Assembly (NCBI GenBank): GCA_014281115.1
Contig: JACONQ010000014.1
Location: 930,001-994,000, forward strand
Origin: Laburnicola sp. R22_1
Lineage: Eukaryota; Ascomycota; Dothideomycetes; Pleosporales; Didymosphaeriaceae
DNA: 64,000 nucleotides
Direction: 5' to 3'
Every line of letters starts with the position of its first letter. The stretch's first letter is position 1. The position numbers were made by a program, and so were the translations under genes. Below are positions 23,391-35,025 of the stretch, in pieces. The notes under the pieces were generated by a model that made no database searches, was not told where the DNA came from, and was given only the letters and a program-made list of their open reading frames with translations.

Positions 23391-24230
23391 CTAACTCTTT
23401 TTCTATAGTAGATCTCCCCTTATAACTAGCAAGCTGTATACCGCTACCTAGAATCTTACTACTATCGCCTATCTCTTCTATACTCTTACTACTACTACTT
23501 ACTCTTACCCTTATTACTTATAGTTCTTTACCTTAATAGTAGCCTAAATAATTGCTACTACCTTAATAAGCTTCTTACGCTACTACTGCGCCTTTAGCGT
23601 CTTATATATTGTAATAAACTCTTTCTCCTCTTTACTTTAACCTTTACTTTTATAGTTCTTATTACCTTTATTTTTAGTTGTAGTTTTAAGCTTCTATAGT
23701 ATAATCTCTATATTATGCTATTATTACGTTATAAAGGCTATATCTTTACTAATATCTAGGTACTAAAGAAGTGCCTTATATTCTAGGATCTAGAGGTATA
23801 AGGTGCGGCAAATTAGCCTAAAGATATTACTAATAGAGTACTTAAAGATAAGCTCTAAAGGCCCTTTTAACAATCTTTTTAGTTGCATAAGGTTGCTAAA
23901 TTTTTAGAAATTATCTTTAACTTTACCTAGCTAGTTATCTATACTCTAACTAAATTTAATAATAGTTATATTACTATAGGTATTAGATTTAGATATAATA
24001 TTAGGTTACTAGAAAGTTATTGCGTTGCTAGATATATTAGATAAAGAGATAAAAATTTAGTATTCTAGGCATTCCTAATATTATAAGAGTAGGCAGACTT
24101 TATATGCTATATATACAGCAAACTATAGTTACGCTATAGCTACTAGATTGTAAGAGTAATAACTAAACTATAGTTAAGCGTCCTATTGCCTACACTATGG
24201 TCTTGTTACCGCAAGGTGCTCGACATGTGT
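23391..24230. repeat. Repeat H, copy 1
   Basis: Recurs at about 54,990-55,650, e.g. the segment around AACTATAGTTACGCTATAGC and TACTAAAGAAGTGC. Copy 2 follows a Tc1 insertion. No coding frame can be read. Confidence 0.5.
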
Positions 24231-25019
24231 TTAATTTTGCTTTTTAAGCTAAACAGTTTAATTTTAATGCTAAACTTATAATAGAACTAGATAAAGTAGT
24301 ACTAAACACCCCTTTTATAATTAACTTATAAATAGATAATATTATGGACCTAGTAACTATCTCTATAAGTAGTAATACTTATAAAGCGCCTTAATATATA
24401 CTATATACTCTAGGCGGAAATTATTACCCTCTTTAATGTGCTTAATAAGGGATTGTATCCTTTTTAGCTCCTTCTTAATAAACGCAGTGTTCTTCTTAGT
24501 TTCTAGTACTATATATTAGTAATTATATAATATTACGCTACCTAATAGAATAGTCTACTTAAAAAGTAGAACTATACCTACTAAATAACTCGCTTATTAA
24601 AAGCTAACTAGAGCGTCTTTAAGAAGATCTCTATCTAGCTTTCTAGCCCTACTATCTTAGTTATTAGAATATACTTAAAAGCTTACTAAAAACTAAGCTA
24701 TAAGAATGCCTTTAATAAAGATAATAGTGTTAAGGCTATTAAGCTGCCTTTTTTAAATAAGGAACTATTAGATAACAATTTGTCTTTTAGTTACCCTGTC
24801 CCTACTACCTAAGAAAGCCACTAATAAGACTAGTCTTTAGGAACTATATAGTAGAATCTAGATCTTATCTCTAATTCTAGACCTAGAGACTATAAACTTA
24901 CTAGAGAAGCTAATCCATAAATTAGGCAGCTCTTACCTATAGAATTAACTATTTAATTAAAACTACTTTAGCTAAAATAATCTAGGTTAGCACCCTTCCG
25001 CACTACTAAATTGCTAACC
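24231..25019. other. AT-rich sequence, no feature recognised
   Basis: Possibly the upstream part of repeat A copy 2, but no supporting alignment with copies 1 or 3 was seen before about 25,020. Confidence 0.35.
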
Positions 25020-25715
25020 TAAAAGAAGAACTTAGTATTACTTACTATAATAATAGCTCTAAAAATTATAGCGCCGCCTATTATAGTAGTAGATTAGAGG
25101 ACAAAGAGCCCGCCTATTATAATAACCTTTCTAATAATAATTCTAAATTTACTAACCTAATTAATCCTAAGTCTAACTCTCTATAGAAAGGATACTTAGA
25201 TAATAAATCTAATAGTAAACTGCCTAATAAAATCTTCTAAAATACTAATAATTAGAAGCTACCCTCTAACTATTAGCCCTTACTCTAATCTACTAGTTAG
25301 CTAATTTATTCCGCCCCTATGGGCACCCTAAGCTACTAAAATAGGTGGCCTAGTTTCCTACTAGTTAAGTAGCTTCCTAGCCAGTCTACCGCGCGCAGAC
25401 ACCTATTACTTTTAGCGCCTTTACCCTTAGTAGCACCCTAACTAACACGCGCATATAGGGTACCTATAACTTTTAGCACCTCTACCTCTAAACATTTCTA
25501 CTACTACTAGCAGCACCACCCTAATTAAAAACTATATAGTTAGGTTAACACGTTTTTTAACACTCTTTTATAGTACTAAGAAATATTATATAATATAATT
25601 ACGCCTATACGTAATAAACTAACTAGAAAAATTTTAGCTAACTATATTTTTATATAATATTAAAGCTAAGAATGCACTCTATTAGTAAAACGCTAAACAC
25701 TAAGATGTAGTTTCT
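25020..25715. repeat. Repeat A, copy 2, left part (interrupted by Copia-1)
   Basis: Matches 62,590 onward (TAGTATTACTTACTATAATA and following). It stops at TTTCT, the Copia-1 target duplication, and resumes at 31,232. Confidence 0.65.
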
Positions 25716-25933
25716 TATTAGATTAAAGGGTTTATTAATAAATAAAGTCCATATCTTAATAATGCGTAATATTGGTTGTTGTTGTTCTTTAGGGTGTCCT
25801 CCCTCTAGAGGTCTGCTTGTGCGCTGTTTTGGTTCTTGGCTAATCCTCTATACTATCCCTATTTAGGTAGGGGCTGTTTTATCTCTCTCCTGCCACTTAC
25901 GATAGTTGTTCAGATTACCTATCCAATCTAACA
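25716..25933 (-). repeat. Copia-1 3' LTR
   Basis: 218 bp. The outer TG reads TA here, and AATCTGACA at the inner end reads AATCTAACA. Confidence 0.9.
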
Positions 25934-25975
25934 CATCCCCTTAGCTCGGCGACCTCGCCTTAAGCTGTTTACTAT

Positions 25976-28900
25976 TTATTCTTAGGTAATCTGGGATGTC
26001 TTAGCATCTACTATTCTCCCTAAGGCTTTAATCTTTTGTGTTATTGCATCTATTTCTCCTTGCTCTATAATTATGTAGTCCTTCACGTTTGCCAGTCCTA
26101 CTTAACTTAGGAACTAGGGCTAGGTCCTAATAGGAAGAGTCTTAGTAAATCTATTGGCGATTATATCGCTTAAGGGGGTATATGTTACTCTAATTAACTT
26201 TCTTTTTGCCTTCTATTGTAGCTAGTGATTGTGGATATCTATATATTAGAGCTTAGTTGTTAGCTAAGAGATCTCCTTATTAATTAGCCGAATTGTCTGC
26301 TTGTTGTCGCACTAAATAGTAATTACTAGGTCTTTTAGTGTTACTTAAAGTTTGTTAAGCAATATCCGTGTAAACATAGCTTCCTTAGCTACTTGGGATA
26401 GTGCTAGAAGCTCTGCCTTAGTTGTCGAAGTGGTAACCGTGTCCTGCTTGTTAGCTCGCCAGGCAATAAGACCGCTAAATAGTTTAATTGCGTACCCTTA
26501 GAAATTCTTCCTATTTATTATATTGTCTGCAAACAATACGTTACTAGCTATAATAAGACTATTATCTCCTCTAAACTCTAGGGCGTATGTTCGTGTAGAG
26601 TGTAGGTATAAGAGGACGCGGTTAGTCGCTTATTAATGTGTTAGGCTTAGATTAGTAAGGAAGTGGGCAAGTTATAAGATAGTAAATGCAACGTTAGGGC
26701 GTGTATTCACCGCTATAAAGAGTAGGGAGCTAATTTTACGTTAGTATAGATTGATTTCTCTATGTGTTGCGAGGTCTATGCAGCTAGTAAGCTCTATTTA
26801 AGCCATTGGGGTATTGTGGCGAAGGTTATAATTAGTTGCGAGTTAGACAATTTTGTTAATATACGCGGCTTGCGATAGCTATATTTTTTGCTAGGTTTGG
26901 TCTCTTATCACCTCTATTCTAAGGAACTATCTTAAATCCCCTCCTCCTGTTAGGCTGTATTTCTTCTAGAGATCCTTCACGACCTGGTCTGCTAGTGTAC
27001 GGTTTCGTGGGTGATACGCAAGAATAATATCATTAACGTAGAAGAAGATAAACACCCCTTTTCGTACTATGCAATATAGTTTGTGTGGAACTACAGAGAA
27101 ACCAAGCTCTATAAGGTAGGCGGTGAAGTCCCTTTGCCATAGTAAGGGTGAGATCCGCAGGCTATACAGCGCCTTTTAAAGCTGAAGTATCGTGCCTGGA
27201 CGTGCATACCCGCGTGGCATTCGCATGTAGATAACACGATTAATTAATGCATGTACGAAAGCGTTGGTTACGTTGTACTGCTTTAGCTCTAGGTTAAACT
27301 AAGCAGCAATAGCTATTAGCATCCTAAACAATCTTCCTGCGAGTGTGGCGGCATAGGTCTCTTGGGCGGTAACATTGTTCTATTAATTGCCTTAGATAAC
27401 TAGCCTTGCCTTACACTTCTAGAAGTAGTAGTGCTAATTAAGCCTATAGGTATATACCTATATTAAATCTAGTATCTAGATCCCTTCTTGTCTTGCCTAA
27501 ATAGTAGGCACCTTAGTCTATAACTTTGTTTGTTTGTGGCTATTAAGGTGTTCTTCCTTAGCTTTCTTAAAGAGCATATAGAGTGGGTGCGTAGGCTTGA
27601 GCCCGTTTAGAGGAGGTGCTAGTAACAGTTTGCTATAATAAGGCTAATAGCCTTTTATTATTATGCGTTTAATACTTATATTATCTAGTTTCTTCCCCTC
27701 TACTTTACAAACGTGACCTGCTTTAGTACTAGCTATAAAGGCTACGGCCTATAGTGTAGTGGCTTTCGCTTTACTAGGTAAGGAACTAAGTGGAGATTAG
27801 AGTCTGTCTAGATTGTAAGAGAGGGGCAACTAGGGATTAACTAGCTTTCCTTCCTCTTTACGCAGGAGGGCTCTCTTAATAGGCTGTATTCCTCTAAGGC
27901 AAGACAGGGCTGGATCTAGCTCCTAATTATCTCTAGCGCTAGGTAGCGAGTTAGGGCACTGCTTGTATCTATCTAAGCTTATTAGTTGCGCTAATAAGGC
28001 TGCTAGTGGTGGTGTACTTAGTGGCGTTGGGTAGGGTATAACCTTCCTCCCGCGCTCGTCGTACTGGGGTGTCCCTACTTGCTTAGAAGGAGAGTCGTCT
28101 ATCGCTTTATTCTTATAGAACCTGCTTGTAGTATTATTCTATTATAATAGTGAAGACGGTAGCTCTATTGTCCTAATCCAAGTTGCAATTTCTTTAAGGG
28201 TACTATGTATAAGATTGTCTATAATGTGTTTTATATCTCTATTAAAGATGCTAGCTTTGTTAAATACTACGTTGTGGGTGCTAATAACCTTGCCCATTAA
28301 TAGTATCTATATTCTAAAGATATTTAAGGAAACATAACCTACTAAGTATCTAATCTATGCCTTTAGGTTAAGTCTTTATAGACGTCCTTTGCCACGCTTT
28401 GTATTATCTATTATGGCAAAGGTCTTGCAACTATATACTTATAGATGGGATTGGTTTAGTTTGCGTGGGGACGTGACTATCCTATTTTAAAAGGCGACAG
28501 CGGTAAAGAACGCTTTATAGGGCGTCTTCTAGCGATTTAAATACTTAGGTATTTAATTATATAGGTATATAGTGGTTTAAGTCACTTTAGGCCATACTTC
28601 CTATAGTAGATTCGCGTTAAGGCGCATTGCACGAGCTTTCTCCTTTACCACACCCCCTAAGCGTTTAGCTCTGCCGTTTTGGGCTTAGGTATTAGGTGCT
28701 AAGGGCTTGACTGCTATACCTTGCTTGTCCCTCTACCTCTGGGCTTTAGCTAAGCGAAACGTCTTATTATTAGTCTTAATGACTTTAATCATAATCCCAA
28801 ATTGGTTCTTTATAAATGTGATAAATGTTTGGAGGGTTTTAATAATTAATCTGGCAGGTTAGTTATCTTTAAAATAGAAATCCTATAGTATACTAGTAAC

Positions 28901-30901
28901 TCTACATATAATTAACATTTGGCTCTTCTCCTTTATATTACTCCCTTCTTTGTAATTATGAAAGTCTAGGGCTATTCGCTCTCCTGGACCTTCTAGGATT
29001 GTTTGGGGGGTTCTTCTTATCTGTTGCTTAGACTTTGATCTTCCACATGCGTCGCACTTAACAGTAGGAATGCTAATAATCTTTACCCCCTTAGAGTAAT
29101 GCACGAGGTGCTCAAGTGCCTAAGGTCCTGGGTGTCCCAGTTGTTTGTGCCACATCTTACCGCTCGCTTATTGTCGCAGCTTAATTGTGCGTGCTTTAGT
29201 TGTTGCAAAGGTTAATTTTGGCTTAGAGACATTGTTGTACTTAACAACCCATTATCTGTATTGTTCTTTAAGGAGCGCAATAGCACTATTGTCGTACCAG
29301 CGTAGTACGGTAGGGTTTGACTTAGTATCCCACCATAGGCCTTATTGTTAGAGTACTCTAAATAAGACAAGGTTACAGTGTAGATCTGGGCAGAAGGCCA
29401 TATCTCTAAGGTAAAGGCGGCGTGTTAAGCCTATAGTCTTCACTCTTATATATAGTGAGCTATATGCCATAATCTATACGTGTGAGTTTTCTGCCTATAA
29501 GAAATCTTCTAGTGTAGGTGGCCAAGTGTTTGTGAATTTTCTAATATTATTTGCTATATGGCACGTTGTCCCTAAGTTAAGGATAAAGAATTGTTTAAGT
29601 GGGTACCTTGACTATTTTGTTATAAAAGAGGCGGCAGCTATCGCAATATTAACCTTTCTAATTTGCCTTCTATATAGTTACTCTTCTGTGGAAGCTTCTA
29701 TTATTAGAGTTGCTAAGTGCGACTTCTTAAGAGCTAGGGTCTTTAATTGTAGCCTTTTCGCTAAGCGTATTTTCTCCTAAAGTTTAGCATTATTGCTAAT
29801 CCTTTCTTAAGCCATTCTCTTAACGCCGTCTTGGGCTCTCTAATTTAGAGGCGCTGTCTCTAGCATTGCATACTAACACTTGTTAAGATTATATGGTCTA
29901 TTATAAGTCTTACACTTCTGTATTATATAGTTAATTATATTACTATTACAATAACTACGCTTTTAATATTAGTTGCGACCTCTTCTATAGGTTAGTTTGG
30001 TATTAGCATTATTATCAGCTTCTTCTCTAGCGAGGGTTGGTTCTCCAGCTGCGAAGGCTGCTCTAGACAATTTGCTCTTGGCTAGGTATAGTAGGTTGGC
30101 TTGTTTTCTAAATTATAGGAACATGTTAGTAGCTATTACTATAGGATCTAGGAGGTCGTTTTCTATAAATAAGATTGTCCATCCTTAGAAATTCTTTGCT
30201 GTAGCTTTTACAAAGTTGTTCTTAATAAATTAATTATTTAGGCAGTTAGATACACTAGTCGCTTTGGCTTCTGTAACTGCATAGTCTACTTTAGTAAGCC
30301 AGATATCCTAATAGGCTATTATCCTTATTAGTTTAAGGGCTGCTTAGTATCGTTCCCTTGCTTTGTTAAGCTCGTCCTCTAATCTCACGCCTATAGTAGC
30401 GGCGAGTTTAATTATCTAGCTTCGATATAGTTAAGACGGCTTGCAACAGTTAGTGAATAGGTGTAAGGATACTATTATCTAAATAAAGTTAGTGACCTAA
30501 GAGAAGTGGGTTTGTTCTTATTAATGTTTCTAATTAAGAACCTTATATTCTTTAAAAATAGACTTAAAGTCGTCTACATCTTCTTTGTATAAGGTCTTGC
30601 TAGCGTTTAAGAGGTCAAATAGTTAAGCTAGTACAAATAGGGGTATCACTACGTGCTGCCCGTAATTCGCTTAGTATTAGGTTTAATGTTGGTTTATCGC
30701 TGCTATAGCTGCTTAATAGCTAACTATTAAGGGCCTAATTGGGGCGATAGGTTTGGCGAGTGGCTAGGCCATCTGTTTAGGGTCGATCTTCGACTAGACA
30801 TTCAACGACACACACTTCGACTCCAGTTGTGCGATCTACTTAATCTACTAGGTATAGTCCATAAGGATTACTGTGGGGTCGCGATTTGGGGTAGTTAATA
30901 T
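25976..30901 (-). pseudogene. Copia-1 gag-pol polyprotein, RIP-inactivated
   Basis: The frame spans 1,642 codons on minus without net frameshift but with many stops. Domains are: gag with a damaged zinc knuckle near 29,880-29,925 (KCKTYNRPYNLNKC), pre-integrase zinc site and integrase start at 28,883-29,104 (KCDACGRSKSKQQIRR then RIALDFHNY), RVT_2 reverse transcriptase around 27,020-27,250 (motif YVND, first Asp changed) and RNase H near the 3' end. This order (integrase before reverse transcriptase) is diagnostic of Ty1/Copia. The start codon aligned to Copia-3 ATG reads ATA (30,899-30,901). Confidence 0.88.
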
Positions 30902-30995
30902 CTTAATAGATTTTAATCGTTCTGTGCGATATCGCGTTGTTTCGGCTCGAGTTGTATTAGCGTTCTAGTTATTCTAGTGTTTAAGGTAGAGGCAG

Positions 30996-31008
30996 TAAGA
31001 CTCTTAAT
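30996..31008 (-). promoter_or_regulatory. Candidate primer-binding site, anticodon-loop type (Copia-1)
   Basis: The plus strand reads TAAGACTCTTAAT directly against the LTR. Its relatives in Copia-2 and Copia-3 read TGAGACTCTTAAT. Yeast tRNA-Lys(CUU) contains GACTCTTAAT from the anticodon stem through nucleotide 39, so the element RNA could pair with the 5' half of such a tRNA. Confidence 0.5.
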
Positions 31009-31226
31009 TATTAGATTAAAGGGTTTATTAATAAATAAAGTCTATATCTTAATAATGCGTAATGTTAGTTATTGTTGTTCTTTAGGGTGTCCTCCCTCTA
31101 GAGGTCTGCTTGTGCGCTGTTTTGGTTCTTAGCTAATCCTCCATACTATCCCTATTTAGGTAGGGGCTGTTTTATCTCTCTCCTGCCACTTACGATAGTT
31201 GTTCGGATTACCTATCCAATCTGACA
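31009..31226 (-). repeat. Copia-1 5' LTR
   Basis: 218 bp partner of 25,716-25,933. The gag leader continues on its left. Confidence 0.9.
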
Positions 31227-31231
31227 TTTCT

Positions 31232-31743
31232 ACTATATTTTTCTACTAATCTACTACTTTACCCCTAATAACTTTTCTTAATATTTCTACTAAATAGTAA
31301 CTAAATTAAAACCTAAGACTACTATTAGAACTATAGGGGCCTATTACCCCTATTATAATCCTCTTTAGCCCTAAAATAGTGTTAGTTATATTAAAACTCT
31401 ACTAAAACATCCTATTTTTATATACTTTCCTTCCTATTTTTAGACTTTAAAAGGGGGGTTATATAATAGTCCTATACTAGCCTTCTTACTAAGCATACCT
31501 TATTATCTTTCTTTTATACCTTATTTCCCCTATTTGCGTCTTTTACCTTTCTAAAGGCGCCTTTCCTAGTTAGTGTTAGCGTGTAGCTAGTGTAGGCCTA
31601 TACCCTATGCCGCCCTCTATATAAGAAAGGGCCCCCTATATCCCTTTCTTATCTACTATCTTAGAATAGTCTTAATTTAACTAGCTCTTTTAACTATTCT
31701 AGCTATTCTAGAGAGGTTTGCTCTGTAAGATTGTATACCGCCC

Positions 31744-31775
<32 letters not shown>
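31232..31775. repeat. Repeat A, copy 2, right part, ending in (TTA)n
   Basis: Continues the repeat interrupted at 25,715 and ends with TGTATACCGCCC followed by an uninterrupted TTA microsatellite (31,744-31,774). Confidence 0.6.
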
Positions 31776-32349
31776 GTAAAAAATATTATTAAAGAAATTA
31801 TTAATTATATAATATTATGAAAATTTTTGTGCGCATATAAGTATCTAGAATATCTAAGTAGCCCTATATAAGGCTACACACACCTATATACTAAATATAC
31901 TTAGAGCGTACTAGTAATACTACTTTTTTTAGTGTGTGTATATATAAGGTTATATAAGAATACACACCTATACTACTAGTGCACCTAGACTAGCTAGAGT
32001 AGCTAGAGTATTCTAGATGCCTATACTACCTATAAAATACTAATTAATAAGCAAATAAAGCTCTTTAATTAGCTAAAATTTAAAAAAGCTTAGTAAGCTA
32101 CTTAGTAAGCTGCTTTATAGGCTTTAAAAAAAGATTTTTAAAGTATAAAGTTAAAGTCTCTTACTAGATAGTAATTACTAGTTAATATAATAGTACTAAT
32201 TACTAGCGTATTATATAGAACTTTTACCTAACTCTAAATTCTAGATTTTATAGGTTTAAAAATAGAAAAAATATAGTTTTATAATTATTTAAAAGAATTA
32301 AATTAGGCGAAAATTAGTAGCTTAGCAAAGAACACTATTATAAAATGTA
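31776..32349. other. AT-rich sequence, no feature recognised
   Basis: Between the TTA tail and the second pogo element. No frame or copy was recognised. Confidence 0.4.
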
Positions 32350-32351
32350 TA

Positions 32352-34464
32352 CTGTGTCCGTGCACTCAACGCCCGGATTCAGTCAACGCCCCGCTGAACG
32401 CAAACCACCCCAAATTTCAACACGCCATAACGCCACCAATATGAGCTCAATTGAGGCTGCAATTAAAGAAATAGAATCGCTAAGGTTAGAAGAATCTTTC
32501 TCTTATACTAAGATCGCTAGCAAGCATGGCGTTGATCGAAGTACGCTGTCGCGAAGGCACCAAGCGATTCAAACGACGCGTGCAACTGCGGGGTTTAACC
32601 GACGGAAACTCAGTCCCTAACAAGAGCAGGAGCTTGTACAATACATTGAAGGGCTTATAGCGCGTCACTTGCCACCCACAAGAGAGATGATACGAAATTT
32701 CGCGTCAACAATAGCCAAGGAGCCAGTGAGCGAGAGCTGGGTTACTCGCTTCATTAACCGACATAACATCTATCTGATCTCTCGATGGGCAGCTGGTATG
32801 GACAGCAATCGCCACCAAGCCGACTCAGGGGATAAATACAGCCTGTATTTTGATCTCCTGGGTGCCAAAATTAAGGAATATGACATCGAGCCTCGTCACA
32901 CATATAATATGGATAAAAAAGGCTTCTTAATTAGTATCACTAGCCGATCAAAACGAGTGTTCAGCAGACGAATGTGGGAGAATAAGGAGGTTATAGCATC
33001 TCTCTAAGATGGCTCTTGTGAATAGATTACCCTCCTAGCGTGTGTTTGCGCTAATAGATTAGCCTTGCCGCTAAGCCTTATCTATTAGGCTACTAATAAG
33101 GCTATACAATTAAGCTGGGTAGAGGATATTAAGGCAGGAGAGCACTTAGTACACATTTCCTCGTCGCCTTTAGGCTAGACAAATAACAATATTAGCCTTG
33201 CCTGGCTTGAACAGGTGTTTGATCGCTACACTAAGGCAAAAGCTCAATAGTCTTACTAGTTACTTATCCTTAATGGCTATGGATCTCACGTTACTATGGA
33301 TTTTATCGACTATTGCGACTGTAACAGGATACTCCTAGCTATCTTCCCCCCTTATTTAACCCACACGCTTCAGCCACTTAATGTGGTTCTATTTAAGCCT
33401 CTATCAACTGCGTACTCAAAGGAGCTATTAGATCACCTCCACTAGAGCTAGGGACTCCTCCCTATTAAGAAAGGGGACTTCTTCCCTCTATTCTAGGAGG
33501 CCTGGACGAGCTCTTTTAAGGAGGAGACGATACTTAAGTCTTTTAAAGCAACAGGCATATCACTATTCAACCTAGAGGTTATACTTAAAAGGTTCACTAA
33601 CACTACCCTAGATGAGCAGGAATCGCGAGAGAGCTCTACGTCAGTACTTAGCGGATCTAACTGGCGTAAACTAGACCGCCTTGTACGATCCGCAGTAGAA
33701 GATCAGAGTAGTAAGGACGCGCAGAAGCTTAGCCGCTCACTCCACCACATCTCAGTTCAAAATGAGTTACTTCACTATGAGATTGCTGGGTTAAGAGAGG
33801 CTCTTACTACGAAAAAGAAGCACAAGAAGAAGGGAAAACCTCTAGATCTGCAATAACGTCAAGAGTACTATGGGGGGGCGGTTTTCTGGTCACCAAGGAA
33901 GGTTAGGGAGGCTCGCGTACGTTAGTCTGTAAAGGAACAAGAGGAGAAGGAGCAGAAGCTTCAAAAAGCTGAGAAGGCTGAGTTAAAGAAGGCAGCTAAG
34001 CTATGCAAGGAGAAAATTGCAGAGGAGAAGCGTGTGGCGAGGGAGGCAGCTAAGGTAGCTAAGGAGAAGGAGAAGGCTGAGAAGGCAGCAAAGCGTGCTC
34101 GCCAGAGAGAAGCTCGCGACAATGCAAAAGCTCTACAATCTACCTAAAAGGGTAAGAGAAAGGCCTCGCAGCCATCTATATAGAGCAACAAGCGTTAGAA
34201 ACGCGTAGTTAATACTATAACTACTTAGGAGGCTTCAGGTGCCACATCAGCAGCTCCACCTAAGACCACGCGGCACGGCCGCAACGTTAAGCTTCCAAGT
34301 AAATATAAGTAGCACAGGTGAATCGCAAGCATCAAAATAGTACTCTACTACAAAATCTCGTAATAATAGCGATTTTGTGTGGCTCTGCAGCCTTATTTTA
34401 GTTAAGCTGCTATGGTGTTCAGCGGGGCGTTGACTAAATCCGGGCGTTGAGTGCACGGACACAG
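32352..34464 (+). mobile_element. Second pogo/Fot1-type DNA transposon, 48-bp inverted repeats
   Basis: Inverted termini 32,352-32,399 and 34,417-34,464 share CTGTGTCCGTGCACTCAACG and differ by one C/T change. TA flanks both ends (32,350-32,351 and 34,465-34,466). The element is 2,113 bp long, distinct in sequence from the one at 2,180-4,393, and noticeably less AT-rich than the flanks. It carries one plus-strand transposase relic. Confidence 0.92.
32441..34312 (+). pseudogene. Pogo-type transposase with two of three catalytic Asp changed to Asn
   Basis: A single frame of about 624 codons from ATG 32,441 to TAG 34,312, interrupted by TAA/TAG codons but by no frameshift. Domains are: N-terminal Psq-type helix-turn-helix (SYTKIASKHGVDRSTLSRRH), CENP-B-type DNA-binding domain (EMIRNFASTIAKEPVSESWV), DDE_1 catalytic domain and a Lys/Glu/Ala-rich coiled-coil tail (about 33,900-34,140). 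The first catalytic Asp survives at 32,912-32,914 (YNMDKKGF). The second reads Asn (LILNGYGSHVT, codon 33,272-33,274), as does the third (LQPLNVVLFKPL, codon 33,380-33,382). All are G-to-A changes. An alternative stop is TGA at 34,319 if the TAG was originally Gln. Confidence 0.9.
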
Positions 34465-34466
34465 TA

Positions 34467-34662
34467 AACTTTAATAACTTTTTAACTACTTTACTTTTAT
34501 TAAAACTTTTTTAAAAATTTAAATAATATATTATTAGTACTATATTTTTATATATAAATATTACGTAATATATATAATAATTAGTAAAATCAAGAGTTGT
34601 TTATTAATTACTAACTAATTACGTAATAAAAATAGTATTTTTAAATTAAATAATTAAAGACT
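34467..34662. other. AT-rich sequence, no feature recognised
   Basis: Short AT-rich spacer right of the pogo element. Confidence 0.4.
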
Positions 34663-34676
34663 AGTATTTTCTCTAT

Positions 34677-34782
34677 GTGTTGTTAAATTAACTATCTAGG
34701 GGTAGAACGGCAAAGGCTTTTATCTTAAATAACATAACAAAAAAAGCAGAGCCTTCTACTTAGTAATTAAAAAGAGCGTAAA
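34677..34782 (+). mobile_element. Short element F, copy 3
   Basis: A 106-bp insert starting GTGTTG with the family core (AACGGCAAAGGCTTTTATCT). It is flanked by 14-bp repeats AGTATTTTCTCTAT (34,663-34,676) and AGTATTTTCTTTAT (34,783-34,796), which differ by a single C/T change. Confidence 0.75.
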
Positions 34783-34914
34783 AGTATTTTCTTTATAAAT
34801 CTATTAAAAAATTAAAATTATAGCTTTACTAGTAAAAAAGTTATAAAGTCTTAAAAAAATTACTTATTTAAACTATTTATATATATCTGTGTAAGTCTAT
34901 ATATATTTATATCG

Positions 34915-35025
34915 TTTTATTTTTTTACAACTAAGGGGTTTCTAATAAAAATATTATAATAATAGCAGATAGTCCTCCTACTATTATATACATAGAAAAG
35001 CGTTTTAAGATATTAATAAAAAGGA
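34915..35025 (-). repeat. Fragment of the poly(A) element (B)
   Basis: A T-run followed by ACAACTAAGGGGTTTCTAAT and then GAAAAGCGTTTTAAGAT. This is the same 3'-end segment as 5,062-5,212 and 12,244. A flanking duplication could not be fixed. Confidence 0.6.

Larger units (their letters stand above)
25716..31226 (-). mobile_element. Copia-1: complete Ty1/Copia LTR retrotransposon
   Basis: A 5,511-bp element with two 218-bp LTRs (25,716-25,933 and 31,009-31,226) and a perfect TTTCT target duplication (25,711-25,715 and 31,227-31,231). It is the same family as Copia-3. The element is inserted in repeat A, whose intact version at about 5,816-5,835 shows the empty site. A polypurine tract on minus lies beside the left LTR and the candidate primer-binding site beside the right LTR. 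RIP is heavier than in Copia-3. Confidence 0.95.

Noticed and set aside
31744..31774. CRISPR-like or telomere-like tandem array
   Set aside because: It is a simple TTA microsatellite without spacers. No CRISPR or telomere (TTAGGG) array was seen in the window.
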